NCBI GenBank assembly: GCA_013398615.1
Contig: VZSR01000520.1
Location: forward strand, 21,813,265-21,877,264
Reading direction: 5' to 3'
DNA from: Brachypodius melanocephalos
Lineage: Eukaryota; Chordata; Aves; Passeriformes; Pycnonotidae
Length of the DNA stretch: 64,000 bases
The notes under the pieces were generated by a model. That model was not told the origin of the DNA. It searched no databases and worked only from the letters and a program-made list of their open reading frames with translations. The translations under genes and the position numbers were made by a program. Positions 39,851 to 54,076 of the stretch are shown here, in pieces; position 1 is the first letter of the stretch, and every line of letters starts with the position of its first letter.

Positions 39851-41155
39851 AGGTAGATTCAAAGGAAATAACCCTCATGAAAGTCTAGCAGAAAAGGAAA
39901 ACAAAACAAAAACGGAAACCAAACCCACATATTTAGCTGCTTTTACATGCCCACTTCTATAACTGATTTCTTATTGAATATCATTCAGTAATTTCAGCTG
40001 AAAACTAAACTATATTGGACTAGGAACTTCAAACTCCATAAAATTTAGAAAAATGTGCTTTAGTATGGCTGTAGCCATTGAAGGAAAGTAATTATTGTTG
40101 ATACTAATATGCAACACTTGTGTTGATGGTCACTTAAATACCTCTACATTTTAATCAAATATCCATTCTAGTTACATTAACACCATTACAGTGCATTCAC
40201 AAATTAAAAATCTAGTTTGATGCAATTTCATTCACATGCACTCACATGAAAAAGAATATTCAAAAGGAAGTATAACACTTTTTTATTCTATTACAAGAAA
40301 ATGCAATATTTACATTAAAGATATTTACCTTTCTTTAATGGATTGTTTTTCAAAATAAATTGAGACCTTATAAAAATATATCTTTATTGTAGTAATTCTT
40401 TAAATGAAAGTCAAGACAAATCATCTGTTCAATTGTTATTCCAACTCCAACACTCATTCATACAAGTTCATGAACCATACAATACTTCCTTTGTTCTATA
40501 TGTCTATGTAATACCTCGTGAATACACTGTATTATCACCTAATTTAAAAATAAGAAGACTGTCTAACACATTTCATCAGGGGCACTATGATACAAATTGC
40601 CATAGCTTTACACCTTCACTTACTTATTTACATTGAACTCTTGCTTAGCCCATAAAGAACAGTCACACAAATTATAAACAAACTAAAATGCAAAGAAACA
40701 CGAAACAAATTTTAGAAGTTACATGACATTTAATCCAATGAGAGTTTCTGACAAGGAAGTGAAAAGATGTCAAGTCCTACGGAAAATTTATTTATCCAGC
40801 CTTACCATTTTTGGTTCAAATAGGCAAGAGCTACAGTCCTAAAGCACCAAAAGACAATGTAATTGTCTTACAACCAGCTTGAACACTAGAATACCCAGTA
40901 CAAGTGTCAACATAATAAAGGAAAAAGCTACTATTTTTTTTCCCAAAATGTGCATCAGTCGCTAATCCAAAAAAAAACCAACTAAGGTATTTGTCTTGCC
41001 TACCTCCTATTTTTCAGTGAAATAAAACAATTGTGAAGAAAATTTCAATATTCTGTCTGCAGAACCAGTTATCTCTCAGTAAGGCAGAAAAGATCCTGAT
41101 GGTTTTTATGTTCTATCTCTTGAAAATATCATCAGACTTGTGACATAGTAGCAGC

Positions 41156-41239
41156 AAAAAAAACCCCAAACAAACAAACAAACAAAACCCAAAAAAACCC
41201 AAAAAAACCCCAAAAAACAAACAAAAAAACCCCCAAAAC
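41156..41239. repeat. A/C-rich tract; minus strand G-quadruplex-prone
   Basis: On the plus strand, runs of C (4, 3, 3, 4 and 5) are separated by A or CAAA spacers. Three of the runs have exactly seven A between them (41188-41211). The minus strand therefore carries GGG-T7-GGG-T7-GGGG flanked by further G runs, a plausible though long-looped G-quadruplex. Confidence 0.8.
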
Positions 41240-44053
41240 ATTTCTACAGAACATGAACTTTGGTTTTAGGTACTCAAATCAACAAAGATGGTCAGCCAAG
41301 AGCTTACAGAATGTCAGAGCAGGGCTCTCAAAGTTATTACCATCACCATCAGCACTAACAGGAACAGTCTTTAGCATATAAATATTGCGGAAGCCACTTT
41401 TTTGCATCAATATGAATCGCAGTATGAAAAGTTTTTAAAATAATGTAAAACTCAAACCCAAATATTATTAGTTAAAAAAAAAAAATTAAACAAACCAGAT
41501 TTCTTTAGCTTTATGTGCTATTTTCTGACCCACTACTCCTCGGGAATAAGTTTAGCAGCAAAGCACTTTCAGATGGAACATCTTGCCTGACTTGTTACAA
41601 AGTTGAAAGTTATTCACAGCCCAAGACAGTGAATTGAAAAAATGTTTCTCTCAAAAAAACCCCTTTATTTTACTCTTCCCACTGAAACAAAGCAGTCAAG
41701 AGTGAAAGTAACAGTGAAAGTAAGTTCAACAGAGTTTAGTATTCATCATTTAAATTGTTGATGAAAGCTATGGTTAGAATATATTTTGTGTTACATGACA
41801 CTAAGTACAAAATACTTTAAAAAATAATTTTGCAAATAACACAAACATCACACTGAAAATTAACAGATACTTTTGATGTGAATCCCTCTGTGCCTAATTT
41901 TTCAATCTATTAAATGATAATATTAATGCTTCAACCCTACTGAGTGATTCAAATTGCGTTTGTAGCTCAAATACTGCATGAGGACCGAGGGGAGATTAGC
42001 AATCCTATTTTCAAGCACAAAAATGACATGAAGTAACACAAAGTCAGTAATTCATGCAGCTGCTTGCTTACTAGTGATGAAACAGTATATATAGCCTAGA
42101 TGATCATCAGATGACCAAAGACCATTCTTTATGTGAAGATCCTGAAATCACTGTTTATAACAGTACATGTTCATCCATTCAATGGATTTTTAATTATGAT
42201 TATACGAAGGCAGCGGCATTGACATTTCCTAATTTCAAAGTTATGGGTATCCATCTTTCCTAGACATTTATGTTTTTTATCTTTCTTTTAGACAGAAACA
42301 TATGTAACATTGGTAGAATACTGTGCACAGGCATCTATCCAAAAAACATAAATGTGGTAAGCCAGGAGTTATGCAATAAAGAACTCACTGCTTTCAACAA
42401 ACAGCAAGAAACTGTGTTTCTTGTAAGAAGTGAAAATTTATTTTTACTCTGTTTCTAGAAAAAACTTTTTAAGAAGTTTGGTTTGCATTTTTAAACATGA
42501 AAATAAATTGTCACTTTTACAGTAAATTCTGAGCTTAATCCTTTGCTTTTTAATATATCCAGATCACAGTAAATAGTCTCAAGAATTTTTTTCATCATAT
42601 TTGCATATGTATCTTCCAGTGAATGTTGTGTGTTGTGCTAGCTCCTGACAGGATAAAAAAGAATTAGTGACATTAAGTTTGCCTGGTATGAGGCAGATTT
42701 CATATATGATGACTTAAATAAACCACAAGCAGCACAATGTGTTTTACTTGAGATGTATTTTTTGTCATAAAAATTTATCAAAGCATTTAGATTTTGCTAA
42801 CACTCTGATTTTCACAGAGATTCTTTCACATACGACCCATTCAATCCCCCTATTTGATCCTGCAGGAAAGACATCATGCTAAATTTAGGTTATTACAATC
42901 ATTTCTATGGTAACAGATGGATGTGAAACACAGGATTATGACTTCACTGCACGACTCTGCAGAAAGAAGTCGGATGGTGGAAGAAGAAAGATCATATTCA
43001 AAATATCTGCAGCTGTAGCAGGGAAGCACACACAATCACTGAGAAATGGAACTGTCCTTTTTTTAAGAAACAGATGATTTTTTTTTTCATTATCACAGTA
43101 GGTAAATCTTTCCCTACTAACAAATATCTTCATCATCGACATTCTCCACAAGCATTTTCTTTAAACCAGTATCTCTGTTCTTGCATAATTAAGAGAAAAG
43201 AATGCTTAAAAATATAGGTTACATGCAATATTATAAATAGACAAGAATCTATTTAGAACCTCTGGAGGTTAAAATGCAGAAAAACTAAAGATATGAAATT
43301 CTAATAGAAATGCATTTCATATAAAAAAGGGCTAAAAGGGAGAGCATATTTCAGCTAAATATAAACCAGAAGAAACAGTTTTTTTTTTTAATTCTTGTTT
43401 TCTGCAGATTATATTCTATGATGCATACAATGGCTACATGCTAGACATGCACATCAAACTATATTTAACTAAGGACTAGAAAAATCACTGAATTAATACA
43501 GCAGGTTATTGCTATTTTCTTTAGGATTTAATCTTAAAATCCAAACAAGTTAGTTTATAGACACCAAAATATGGATGATTATTACATTTTTATAAGCAAT
43601 ATTAACTACAAAAATTAATCCTCAAGCACAGAGACTAAAAACAGCCACTCATAGAACCTGTCTTAAAAACACTATAGGCCCATACAAAATTACTTATTAG
43701 ATGGTGTCTGAAATATCTTCTATATTTAATCAGGATCCTTAATGATTCAGCAATGAAAAGCTATTGTAAAAGGCAGAACTATATTTAGCACTTCTGGGTT
43801 AGCTGGACACAAGTACAGAACAAGCATGAACAACCCTACAACTAATAATGGTTCCTAATTTAAATAATGATTACTGTGCTAACATACTCAAAGCAGACAT
43901 TTGGCTATAAAGGTTATGTTATTTAAAATTAGTAAATGCAACAGATGTTAAAGTGATTTTTATTTCTATCTTGCAGGAACAAGGTATTTACAATCAGAAA
44001 GAAATATCCTAATTTTCCTCCTCTGATTTAAGTTTGCTTGAAGCTCCAGATAA

Positions 44054-44124
44054 AATCTAATCTCAAAAAAATTAATTAATAATTAATCTCAAAAAATCTA
44101 ATCTCAAAAAAAATTAATTAATAA
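44054..44124. repeat. Tandem duplication, period 41
   Basis: The unit aatctaatctcaaaaaa followed by attaattaataa occurs at 44054 and again at 44095 with one extra A. A partial aattaatctcaaaaaa lies between. It looks like local slippage or duplication. Confidence 0.85.
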
Positions 44125-44475
44125 ATATGGGGATATATATTTAAGTATTTAATCAGTATCAAATATAATACCGCTGGATGCTAAAGCTGAATATGGTTCA
44201 AGAAATCTTACTTGCATTTGAGATGCTTAGGAACAACAAAGTGATGGTAAAACTCAAAATTGAGGACTTTGCTTTGCTGAAACACTTTAAGGGTTTTTTC
44301 TCTCAACTGGCAAACAGCTGCCAATTTTCACAATACACAGGCAACCTTTAAAAAAAATTAAATATAGCTTTAAAAAAATCCTTCTGGTGGCTGAAATGAG
44401 CAAACAGGTCAGAAGAAACCAGAAAGGGCACACCACAGTCTCATAAACCTCATTTGCCTAAGGAAAGTAGGCTTA

Positions 44476-44530
44476 ACAAACAACAACCAAACAAAAAAAA
44501 AAAAAAAAAACCCAAAAAAAAACCAACTTA
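44476..44530. repeat. A/C-rich low-complexity tract with long A run
   Basis: CAACAACCAAAC is followed by about 18 A, then CCC and nine A. It has the same plus-strand A/C polarity as the other tracts. Confidence 0.85.
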
Positions 44531-46915
44531 CTAAGAGCAGAAGGGAAGTGTCTGACACAATTCTCCAAATTAGAAATTCAGGTCTTGGCGATCCCAGTAT
44601 TCTCAAAGGATTCTATGAAAGACTGCAACACTAATAAAATTAGGACAGGAATGACCAAATAAAAACTGATATGGAAAACTTTTTTCTTTTTAATTCAGAC
44701 CACTAGACCATTTAAAACTTTGTTCTTTTTTTAATTTGCAATTAACCTAAATACATTTTAAATACTCCTTACCCCTATGGGAGGAAAAGTTCTCTTTGTA
44801 AAAGATGTTACAGCAGAAACCATTCATTTATGAACTTAGAACACAAATCATAATTTTTCCCTTTTAAGAACTTTCTGAAAACTTATATTAAAAAAAGCCA
44901 TATATTAAATGTTTGGAAACATTGAAGTTATTAAAAGGAAACATGCCGTGCCTTCTGGGAGTAGGGCATGAGGTGATGAGGGAGAAGGTTGCTTCTTTCT
45001 TATACAAGGATACACCACATTCCCCTCCAAAACCTCTCTGCTCATTCTCAGAGCAGGATTTCCCTTTGTAAATTCTCATAATCCTTGACAAATGGTTTGA
45101 ATCAAATAGCTGAAGTGAGGATACACACTACAGGTAGTAAACTAATGGTCTGATAAAATTACTCCTATTTTCCTGACCATAAAGCTGGGTCATCCATCAT
45201 GAAAACTGTAACTCAGAACTGAAACAGCAACATTTGGCCAAGCGCTAACATCTTTAGTAACTGCGATTGTATTTCTTCATTAAAAACATTTAAAATCTAA
45301 AAACATCACCTATTTTCATAAAGAGACTCCAAGTACAATTAATCAGCAATGGAATGCAAGGGTCATAAGCAAACTGTGTTAATACTTTCAAGTCAAATTG
45401 ATGCAAACTTGCAACAAATGCCTGTTAGGAAGTTCAAAACGTCTTCTGAATGAACAATTCAGGAAAAAAAACACCAGTAAGGTGGTTTGAGTATTTTATT
45501 GTAATGAATAGAGGAATCCAGGGGACTTTGCAAGGGTGAGCTTATAACTTACTACTTTCTCTTCTGGGGTGGCAAACGCCCATTTCTTACAAGGCTGTTA
45601 AAGACCTGGTGCTATCTCACCCAGGGCTTTGCCATTTTTAGATAGATTTGGCAATACACAGACTCCACCCACAATCTGGCCATCTATAAAGGACATTTGA
45701 CACACTAGAAGGCATTGAATTATCTGCAAAGAAAAAGTTAAGAAGCTGTTGCTAACAAAGCACAACTGGTAGAAACCAAATGAATTTTACTTTTTCAATA
45801 GGAACAAACTGATGAACAGTGAAATTAAAAGGATATTTAATGTTTGGGGATTTTCCAGTATTATTTTGTGTCTTAATAAGCAAGAAGCTGTCCTTACAAA
45901 TACATACATGATCTGAAAGCAGGTCAAGGACACTGCATGGGCACAGGGCCAGGATACAGAAGGTGCTAAACAGAGCAGACTAGTGGATCTGATGACCAGA
46001 GTAAAAGAGCTCTGCAATTCAGAATACCAGAATAATCTTCACTGGATGGCTAAGTTTGCATTAGTACACTTGGTAAAAGCTGTCTCCCAAAGCAAAGAAT
46101 AAACTTCTGTGCAGAGAGATGGGCAGAAAATATTTAATATAAAACCAAGTAAGAGTTGAAATCTACTCAAATCCCTACCTCTGTGTTTCCCTTTTGGGTG
46201 CATCACAGCAATCTATAGCAGACAAAACACTAAAAAAGACTTTTGCAGTTACAAACAAATACTTATTGTAACTGCTGAAATTCTACAAAGAACTAAAAGG
46301 AATGTTTCAATATGTACCAAAAAGTAATGCTTAGAGAGGGTATATTTTTTTCCCAAGGTAGGTATGCTTTTTCTAGTTATCACCTCTTTCCATTTACATA
46401 TATATGTATTTGTATATATATTTTGGGGGTTATTTTAAAAGATTACTTTTCATATTGATGGTTTAGCACTTTGAGAATTTTTGAGTGTTTCATTTGGTAA
46501 ACCACACAATTGTGACAAGAAAAATGTTTCTTGACCCATTCATTACAACTATAGTGCATCATCATCTAGGTGTCAGCCTAGGAAAACCAGAGATGTTTCA
46601 ACATATTACACGGAAAGTGAAGAAAGGGACTAAGGCAAAGAAAGGATAACAAAATTCTTTGATTTTAGAAAAATCAACTGTCATTTAAAAAGGCATTATT
46701 TCACAGAATTTAAATGTAACTGCAATACATCCCTGTAAATAATGCACTTGAGAAACTAACTTTATATGCATATTGTTAGATATTCAAAGCTGATACTGCT
46801 GGAAATTACATTAAACTGAAAGTGGAAATAAGGTATTTCCTGAGCTACCCTCCTTAAACTTATTATCTTTTTACCTTTCAGTAGTAATGGTAATACAAGA
46901 AAAGATCTATAGGGT

Positions 46916-47016
46916 AAAAAAAAAAAAAAAAAAAAAAAGAGTTCTTAAATAGCTAAACCCCACTATTTGACAGATTAGGATTTAAATTACTGAGGATCTT
47001 TTTTTTTTTTTTTTTT
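46916..47016. repeat. A23 and T18 runs in inverted arrangement
   Basis: A pure A run (46916-46938) and a pure T run (46999-47016) lie 60 bases apart. They are complementary, so a transcript across this site could fold into an A-U hairpin. Each may simply be an independent homopolymer. Confidence 0.8.
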
Positions 47017-47677
47017 CTAAATAACCACATTTAAACTCCTGAATAAAGTATGCTGGTCAAAAGAGCCCTTTTTATTTTAAGGGCATAGTAAAATATGAAG
47101 AGCATTATACAAATCATGGGGTTAGAGGGAAGATCAAGAAACCCAAAGCTAAAAGCTTTTCATTTTTGTGGTTCCAAAAGGCTGCTATTGAAAAATGAAC
47201 ATATCCAGTTAACCAAAAATACAGATATCTTCAAACCACAGGTATTTACAGAAAACACATTTTAAGCCACATATTAAATGCTATTTCCCTAGGAAACTGT
47301 AAATTATAGTTAGTGGTACATTTAAATTTTAAAAGAAAACCAAATGCACACAAACAAGTCTATCTCTGTGATCTCAGGAAGCCACAACTACCACAACCAT
47401 TTTTCATCTGTTATTAAAGATAGCCTCCCTAGTATAATATTTATTTCACACACAAGCCAGATTTGTTTTGTCACATCACAACAAACAATGTGGGAGAAAC
47501 TCAATGTGGCATTTTTCTGCACAACAGAAAACAAACCAACCAAAACCCCCAACATTTCCAGGGAACTGAAAACATACATTTGTTTTCAATTTAATTTGAA
47601 GCACCAGAATAAAAGCTGGTGAATTTAGAAGTAGTAGGGTTCTTTGGTTTGTGAAAAAGCAAGAAAGCTACAAAACT

Positions 47678-47732
47678 CAAGCAATTATTCTACAAATTTG
47701 TAGAATCATCAAGTTTTCCACAAATTGCTTGA
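47678..47732. repeat. Nested palindrome and inverted repeat
   Basis: ATTCTACAAA at 47687 is followed directly by its reverse complement TTTGTAGAAT (to 47706), a perfect 20-bp palindrome. It lies inside a wider 10-bp inverted repeat, TCAAGCAATT (47678-47687) and AATTGCTTGA (from 47723). The whole unit can form an elaborate cruciform or hairpin. Confidence 0.8.
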
Positions 47733-50700
47733 TCATTTGACTAAAAATTAACAATAATATTGATGAGTTTCATTTATAATTAAGACTGCCTAACACTTAA
47801 TACGATTTATAAATAATAGTGCCTCTGTCTTCACTTAGTTTTCAGTTTGCCAAAGCATTTGGATCTCTGCCTTCAGCGTGTTTATTTTCTACTTCTTCCA
47901 AGTTTCAGCAAGTGAAGCAGTGACTTCCAATAGAACTATGAAAAATATGGTACTTTTCTCATATTAAGTATGTCTTAAATACTTCTTTAGAAAATCTGTA
48001 CATTCATGCGTGAGATGCTTTTTACCAGCCTTCCTCCACCACATCTGCCTCCAAAATCAAAAGTAGTTTAAGTCAGAATTATATGAACAATTGAAGTTAG
48101 TCAAGCACAGGAATCAAAGGAAAAATTTAAATGAAGAAGCCAGTGCTCTCTGTTCCCACACACTATTCTGACTGACAATCTTTGTACCTACTGACTTGGT
48201 ACCTTAGGTCATGTTTTTAAACATTTGTTGTATCTTCTCCTTCCCATTCTTTTGCCTGGTAACTGAACAGTTGTGATAGCTACCAAAACCCAAGAGACAA
48301 CGCAACTTGTACATGACTCATTTCAGAGAGGAAGAACTAGACAACATAATCTGACTTAGTGAAGAACCCTGGTAAGGGAACATGACTAACTTTGGTGACT
48401 TGGGGGCCATAAGGAAGAATTTTTTCATTCAGAAATGAAGGTTAACTTTGAAAAACCAAGTGCCCAAGAATGGTCTGGTACAATTCTAACAAATTCAATT
48501 CAGGTTAACTTTTCACAGAGGATCACTTCAGACACTATTTATAAGTGTCCAAGTTTAAACAAAAGCAGTTTAATTGTCAAGCAGTAAGTCGAGCAAACAC
48601 AATGTTAACCATTCATGAACAATATATGGAACTACAAAAGAATCAGAAGAAAAATCACAAGCAATTGGCAGCATCCTATTCTGCTCAGGCTTTCTTAAAT
48701 TACAAGTAACTAAAGAATAGTGCAGCACAGTGCTAACAAAACAAGATATTAACTACCCATTCAGTGAGTATGCATAGTCAGAAACTACTCACAAGTCATT
48801 AAGTAAATACTACCAAAAGCATCACAAATAGTTTTTTCCCACATTTTTTTTCATTACTGTGAATGGTGCCATTCCTCTATTATCAGAAACTAGAAGTTGA
48901 AAAGTGACAACTACTACAAAACAAAAGTTCTGCAATACAAAACTGAAAATTACCTCAGTTCAACTTACAGAAAAAGTCTTTGAAAAACAATAATTAACAA
49001 AGGATCAGACGAAAAATCAGTGAAAACACACATTTTTAGTTGGCAAGATTACATGTCATTAAAAATAATACTCATGAACACTATAAAGTTTCTGTGTTTT
49101 GCTTCTCTTATTGCTAACTTTTGAATCTAGTCTGAGACACAGATACCTAAAACAGAAGCGGTAACTAAAGGAATAGTATCTCCTATTTCAACTTTCTTCT
49201 GCTTGGAACAAATATTTCACTTTGTTTTGCAACGAAAAGTGATAATGAAAACCAAGCATTTTAAAAATTATTGTCTGTTTCAAGAAGAAATTCAAAATTC
49301 AGAACTTAAAAGTAGTATCAGTATGTCTTCAATCAGGAGGGAAGGAAATTCTGCACGTAACAGACAGCAGACTTAATGTAATCTCATTTGCGTGAGTTTG
49401 GACCTACTCTTGAAAATGAAAAAATGTATCAAGCATTTCAAAATACGTAGGAGAGGGCTCTTTTGATTTGTATTTGCATTTATTTGGGGATTTACTAATA
49501 TTGTATTTATTTTTGGTTTATTTTATTGGATTTTAAAGGAGTTGCTGAACATTTTATGGCTTCCAAACTGGTCTTTAAGCTGTCCGTTTATTTTAGGACA
49601 TGACTACCAGAAAAGTAACAGCAAGTACTCTCCTCTACCACATTTACTCAAGGTCAGTGTTGCAACACAAACATGCGGCATTCATGTGCTTGGAAAAAAC
49701 ACAAACCTCAATGATACAGTCTTCCCTTTCAGTCTGCTAGTAACACTGATTTGAAACACTGTTAACAGTCTGACATGCAAGAAGAACAAAACAGGTATGC
49801 GGCAAATGGTTTTTCTTTCTTACTTCATCAACAGAAGACCCAAACCTGTACAGTTAATCATCTGTTTCGTTATTACACCTGTCAGAAGATCTAAAACATC
49901 TTCAGCCATAATTGGACCACCATTAAATTTTATGTCAGTCATTATCTTGCACTTGTTCCCATTTCCAAATGCACTTGATTGAAATGTTTGTATTGAAAAA
50001 AAGAATGCAGGAAGCACCATATTGAATGAAACACACTATTCTGAAATTAAAAGAAGTCATCATTACAGAAAGATGTTTCCTTAGTGCATCTTCCCAGTGA
50101 TAGCTGCTCACACAGTAACAGTGTGTTTATCACACTCTGCATACAGCTATTACCATTGTGACCTTCCATGATCATGCTAATGGGGATTGTTTTGGAATAT
50201 GGTTCCTCCCCTTTTGCATCCCAATGTTTTACCAAAGGGAAAGTGAAGAAAAGGGGGAAAGAGGAAAAGTATGGGGACAGACTGAAGCCAAGAAAGCCTC
50301 TCACTCAGTAATAAGCCCTAAATACTTATTGCATACGAAAACATTACACAACGATAACTTACTGGAAGCTGCAATAAATACCTGATAAGGACAACAACTT
50401 TCTATATTCTTGCCTCTTTTTTTTTTCCCTCCAAAATATTTAATTTTTAATCCCACACTGCAAGCAAATTGACTGTTGTCAGAATAAGGCATCCCTAACA
50501 TTTTTCATTCTGCTATTTGACCAAGGCAAATTTATAAATACCTTCAAATCAACCACAGAAATAATAGACTTCTGGTGCATTTGGAGAGTTTACATTAAAA
50601 CAAAGCTATAATGAGAATCAGAGGGCTACAGACACTGCAGTACTCTAGAACACGTTTATTAATACCTGCCTGCAATGGGTTCCTCAACTTTTTTCCTAAG

Positions 50701-52429
50701 TAATTTAAGTGAGAAATCTTGGCAGCAGACAGGTAACCTGGTTGAATTTAATTTTGGTAATTAGCTGTTTAATTGCATTCAATTTTTTGTACAAATATTC
50801 ACAGCTTCTTCAGATTTACTTTTTAAGTACAAAATTAAAACTGTCTGGGATTTCCTAGACCCATGAGATCCGAATGTTTGAAACTTGTTTGGGCTTAATC
50901 TGTTGCACTAGAATAATTTGCTTTACAGGGAACAACAACAATAAGCAACCCCCTTATCACACAAAGAAGAAAAGCAGACATCTACAGCAGCCTAGACATG
51001 CCACATAGAGTTATGTCTTATATGAAATACCTTAAAAAAGAAATAAACACTTGAGATTTGATATATCAGAAAATACATCAGATGATTTACCTATGACAAC
51101 AAATTACCAACTGCAAAATTTTCAAGTAGTGCATCTTTACTTACTTAAAATCCCAGACTAAAAACACAAACCGAAAGAAAATTCAACCCATCTCCTGCAT
51201 TTTACAGCACACAGCAAGGATGGAGGAAATGTATCAGCAATTCCTTTGAGCCTCATAAAATCAGGTTTCTCTTCTGTTTTACCACAGCTACCTAAGAATT
51301 TTATTAGTTTTAAGATGACTGCTGTTTTAAAGATAACCATTACATTTGATTAATCTCTAACAAAAACACTTCTGACAAACCCACTTTTCAGACATGCTAT
51401 AAAGCCTATCTATTGTCTTTTTTTTTCCTTTGCTAAGACTTATAGAGACAGTATAGATCAAAATACTTTAGAATTTATATATATACACATGAGGAATTTT
51501 TTCCTATTTTCTCCTTTTTTTAAATCACAAAGTAGGCAAAATAAAGGAAATGAGCTATTAGGATACAACTTATGACTGAGGTATCATTTCGCTTATTTCC
51601 ACTCTTTTCATTGGGGATGGTGACCACAATAAGCCTCAATGGATAATATCAAAGTTAGAAAAATGACTATGACAACTATTATTCTACAGTTTGACCACCT
51701 TTCTTCTCCACTTTGTACTTCTCTAAAACAAACTCTTCTTTTCCTTGGGTTTCATTTCGGTAAACAAAATTCTGGTTTAGAGAACATGACTCTGCCAATA
51801 AACATATGTGATTACATTTTTTATGAAGCTATAAAAACAGATATTGTCTTTGTTCCTATTACTCGAATTTTTAAAATTTATATTGAATTTAGCTCAATAC
51901 AGTCCTTATAATTTGATGCCACTCCATTTAGAACACCCATGAGACATTTTTGTTCCAAGTATTGAGAGATTTAGAACAAAAGAAGTGCATAAAAAGGAAC
52001 GTTGTACAACTGGCTACCAGGAATGTTTGTCCACTCTCCCTCTCCTCAGTTACCTCAAAATAATAATAAGTAAACTTCTTTTATCAAACAGCAGAGAGCT
52101 CAGTCCCAATCATTTTTAAATATTATTCAAAACGTCCTTTTAAATTATTCTTTATCTTTCCTTGTAACTTTTATGGTATTTCAGTCTTCCAGTTTACACT
52201 TGCATGAAGTTATATAAATTAGAATATGGGATATTAAAAAATATCAGGTAAGTAGCAGATATCGATAAATGTTCTTGCACTGCAACACAAGAATCCTTAC
52301 AGCTAATAGTCTGGGGTTTAGTCACACCAGATTTACACAAGTAATGTCTGACATAATTACTAAATTTTCAAACACCTTGAATGTGACAGATGGTCAAATT
52401 TAATCTACAACTGTTCATATCTACACATG

Positions 52430-52445
52430 AAAAAAAAAAAAAAAA
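52430..52445. repeat. Poly(A) run, 16 bases
   Basis: Pure A homopolymer on the plus strand, after CTACACATG. Confidence 0.9.
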
Positions 52446-54047
52446 CAATAACTTCAGCCACTGAACTCAAAGCTGTCTTTCAAAACAATAATGGGGAATA
52501 CCAATATACACCAAATGCAGTACTGGTACTGAAGCATAAGCACCACAATATCATGACCAAACACCATCCCTTCTAGCAGCATCACATGAAGATGAAGACT
52601 GTGCTTATGACAAGTATACAATCTATCAGTGGCACTTCTAAATAGGAATGAAGTCCTTTCATATTTTCATGAAAGTGCCTTTTTTTTTTACTAACATGCA
52701 GATTTGCTAAACCTTTTTATACATCAGTTTTGCCTTAGCTTTCCAAAGGCCATTTTCCTATGAACACTGTAAAAAAGGTACCACTGTTCCTCACTTGTTT
52801 CTGAGTCAGCAAAAGTAGTAACCAAAGGTAAAGTACAATTTTAGAACAAAATAATAAAATTATTCCACTGAATCTGCAAACTTTTCTTCTTTTTATATCT
52901 ATACAACATTATAGATATCTCAAGAAACAGATTTGCTACGTGTAATTCCTTGCTTACTTGAATATTCAGGGCCTAAGTTAACTGAAGTTCTTCACATTCT
53001 GACCTAAATGGCATGAATTTTTCCTCTCTTTATATAACCTTCTCCCTGCTCACTAGTAAAGAGTTCTTCATGACCAACTACATAAAATACATAATTAAAT
53101 TAAGAAAGTTTTTTTCTGAAACAGATGCTTTAGAATTTCAAATTCAGAGCCTCTTTATTTGTAATTGAATCTAGCTTACACAAAGATACGCGAAAAGTCC
53201 TTCAGAACTAGCAGAAGATAAGGGAGAAATATAAAAATGTGGAATCTCTATTACCAAAAAATACTGTAGCTGCTTGTAGGACATAATTGAAGATAAGATT
53301 ACTTTTTAGAAATCAATCCAGTATAGCACTTGCATGAAAAATAAAGTTCACAGATCACTGAAGAAGTACACACAAGCAGAAGAAAAAAAACTATAGAGTA
53401 TAAGATGCCTACCACTTCAAGTGAGGTGAAGCTCTCCCCTTTGGCTAGCAGCTTTATTCTAGGAAGTAAAATGCTGGTGTTTATATCAAACTAGGGAATG
53501 ATGAAGAAAAAATAATAGATAAAACAAAGGATAAACAGAGTGTGTTAAACTGATATAATTTTTAGAAAAACAGTACAGTTACAATATTTAAAGGTAGTTC
53601 TCCTCCACATCAATCATCGATGAAAAAGAATAGTTTCTTTTAAATGGAGTAAAGAGCTTTAGTTCTACACATTTTAAAGTACCATCTATCATAATTATCA
53701 TTAAAAAAGCTTTTAAATTCAGGCAAGATTAAATGACAGCCACAAAGCAACTGCATCTTTTTAGTATTTCCTTATCCTGGTTGCTAATTAAAAACTAAAA
53801 ATTAACATAACTGCTAAAAACACATGTGCTACACATATACAGAGAGTGACTGGAAAGGTTTTATTAATTTTGTAGGTTCTTCAAAAAAAGAGAAAACCAC
53901 TGCCCTAACTTCTGATTCCATCTGAGACATAAATTTTCATGACAAAACTTATCAAACTCATTCAGTAAAATTTAATTTAGAAAAATCCACTATAATGACG
54001 CTATTTCATGTTTATAAATTTTCATGTGATGTCATACAATTACACAG

Positions 54048-54076
54048 ATGTGATGTGTACATAAAACACATCACAT
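54048..54076. repeat. Perfect 11-bp hairpin
   Basis: ATGTGATGTGT and ACACATCACAT are exact complements around the 7-base loop ACATAAA. A related catgtgatgtcat lies about 20 bases upstream. Confidence 0.8.

Larger units (their letters stand above)
37469..41155. other. Unique AT-rich non-coding sequence with minus-strand splice-like motifs
   Basis: No gene is recognised. It includes a short hairpin at 38204-38227 and two minus-strand CAG|gtaag motifs, each preceded by an acceptor-like tract, at 39735 and 39825. Those are listed separately. Confidence 0.5.

Noticed and set aside
45985..46030. Another faint CR1 3'-end-like stretch (ggatctgatgacc)
   Set aside because: Similarity is limited to a dozen bases with no adjoining CR1 blocks.
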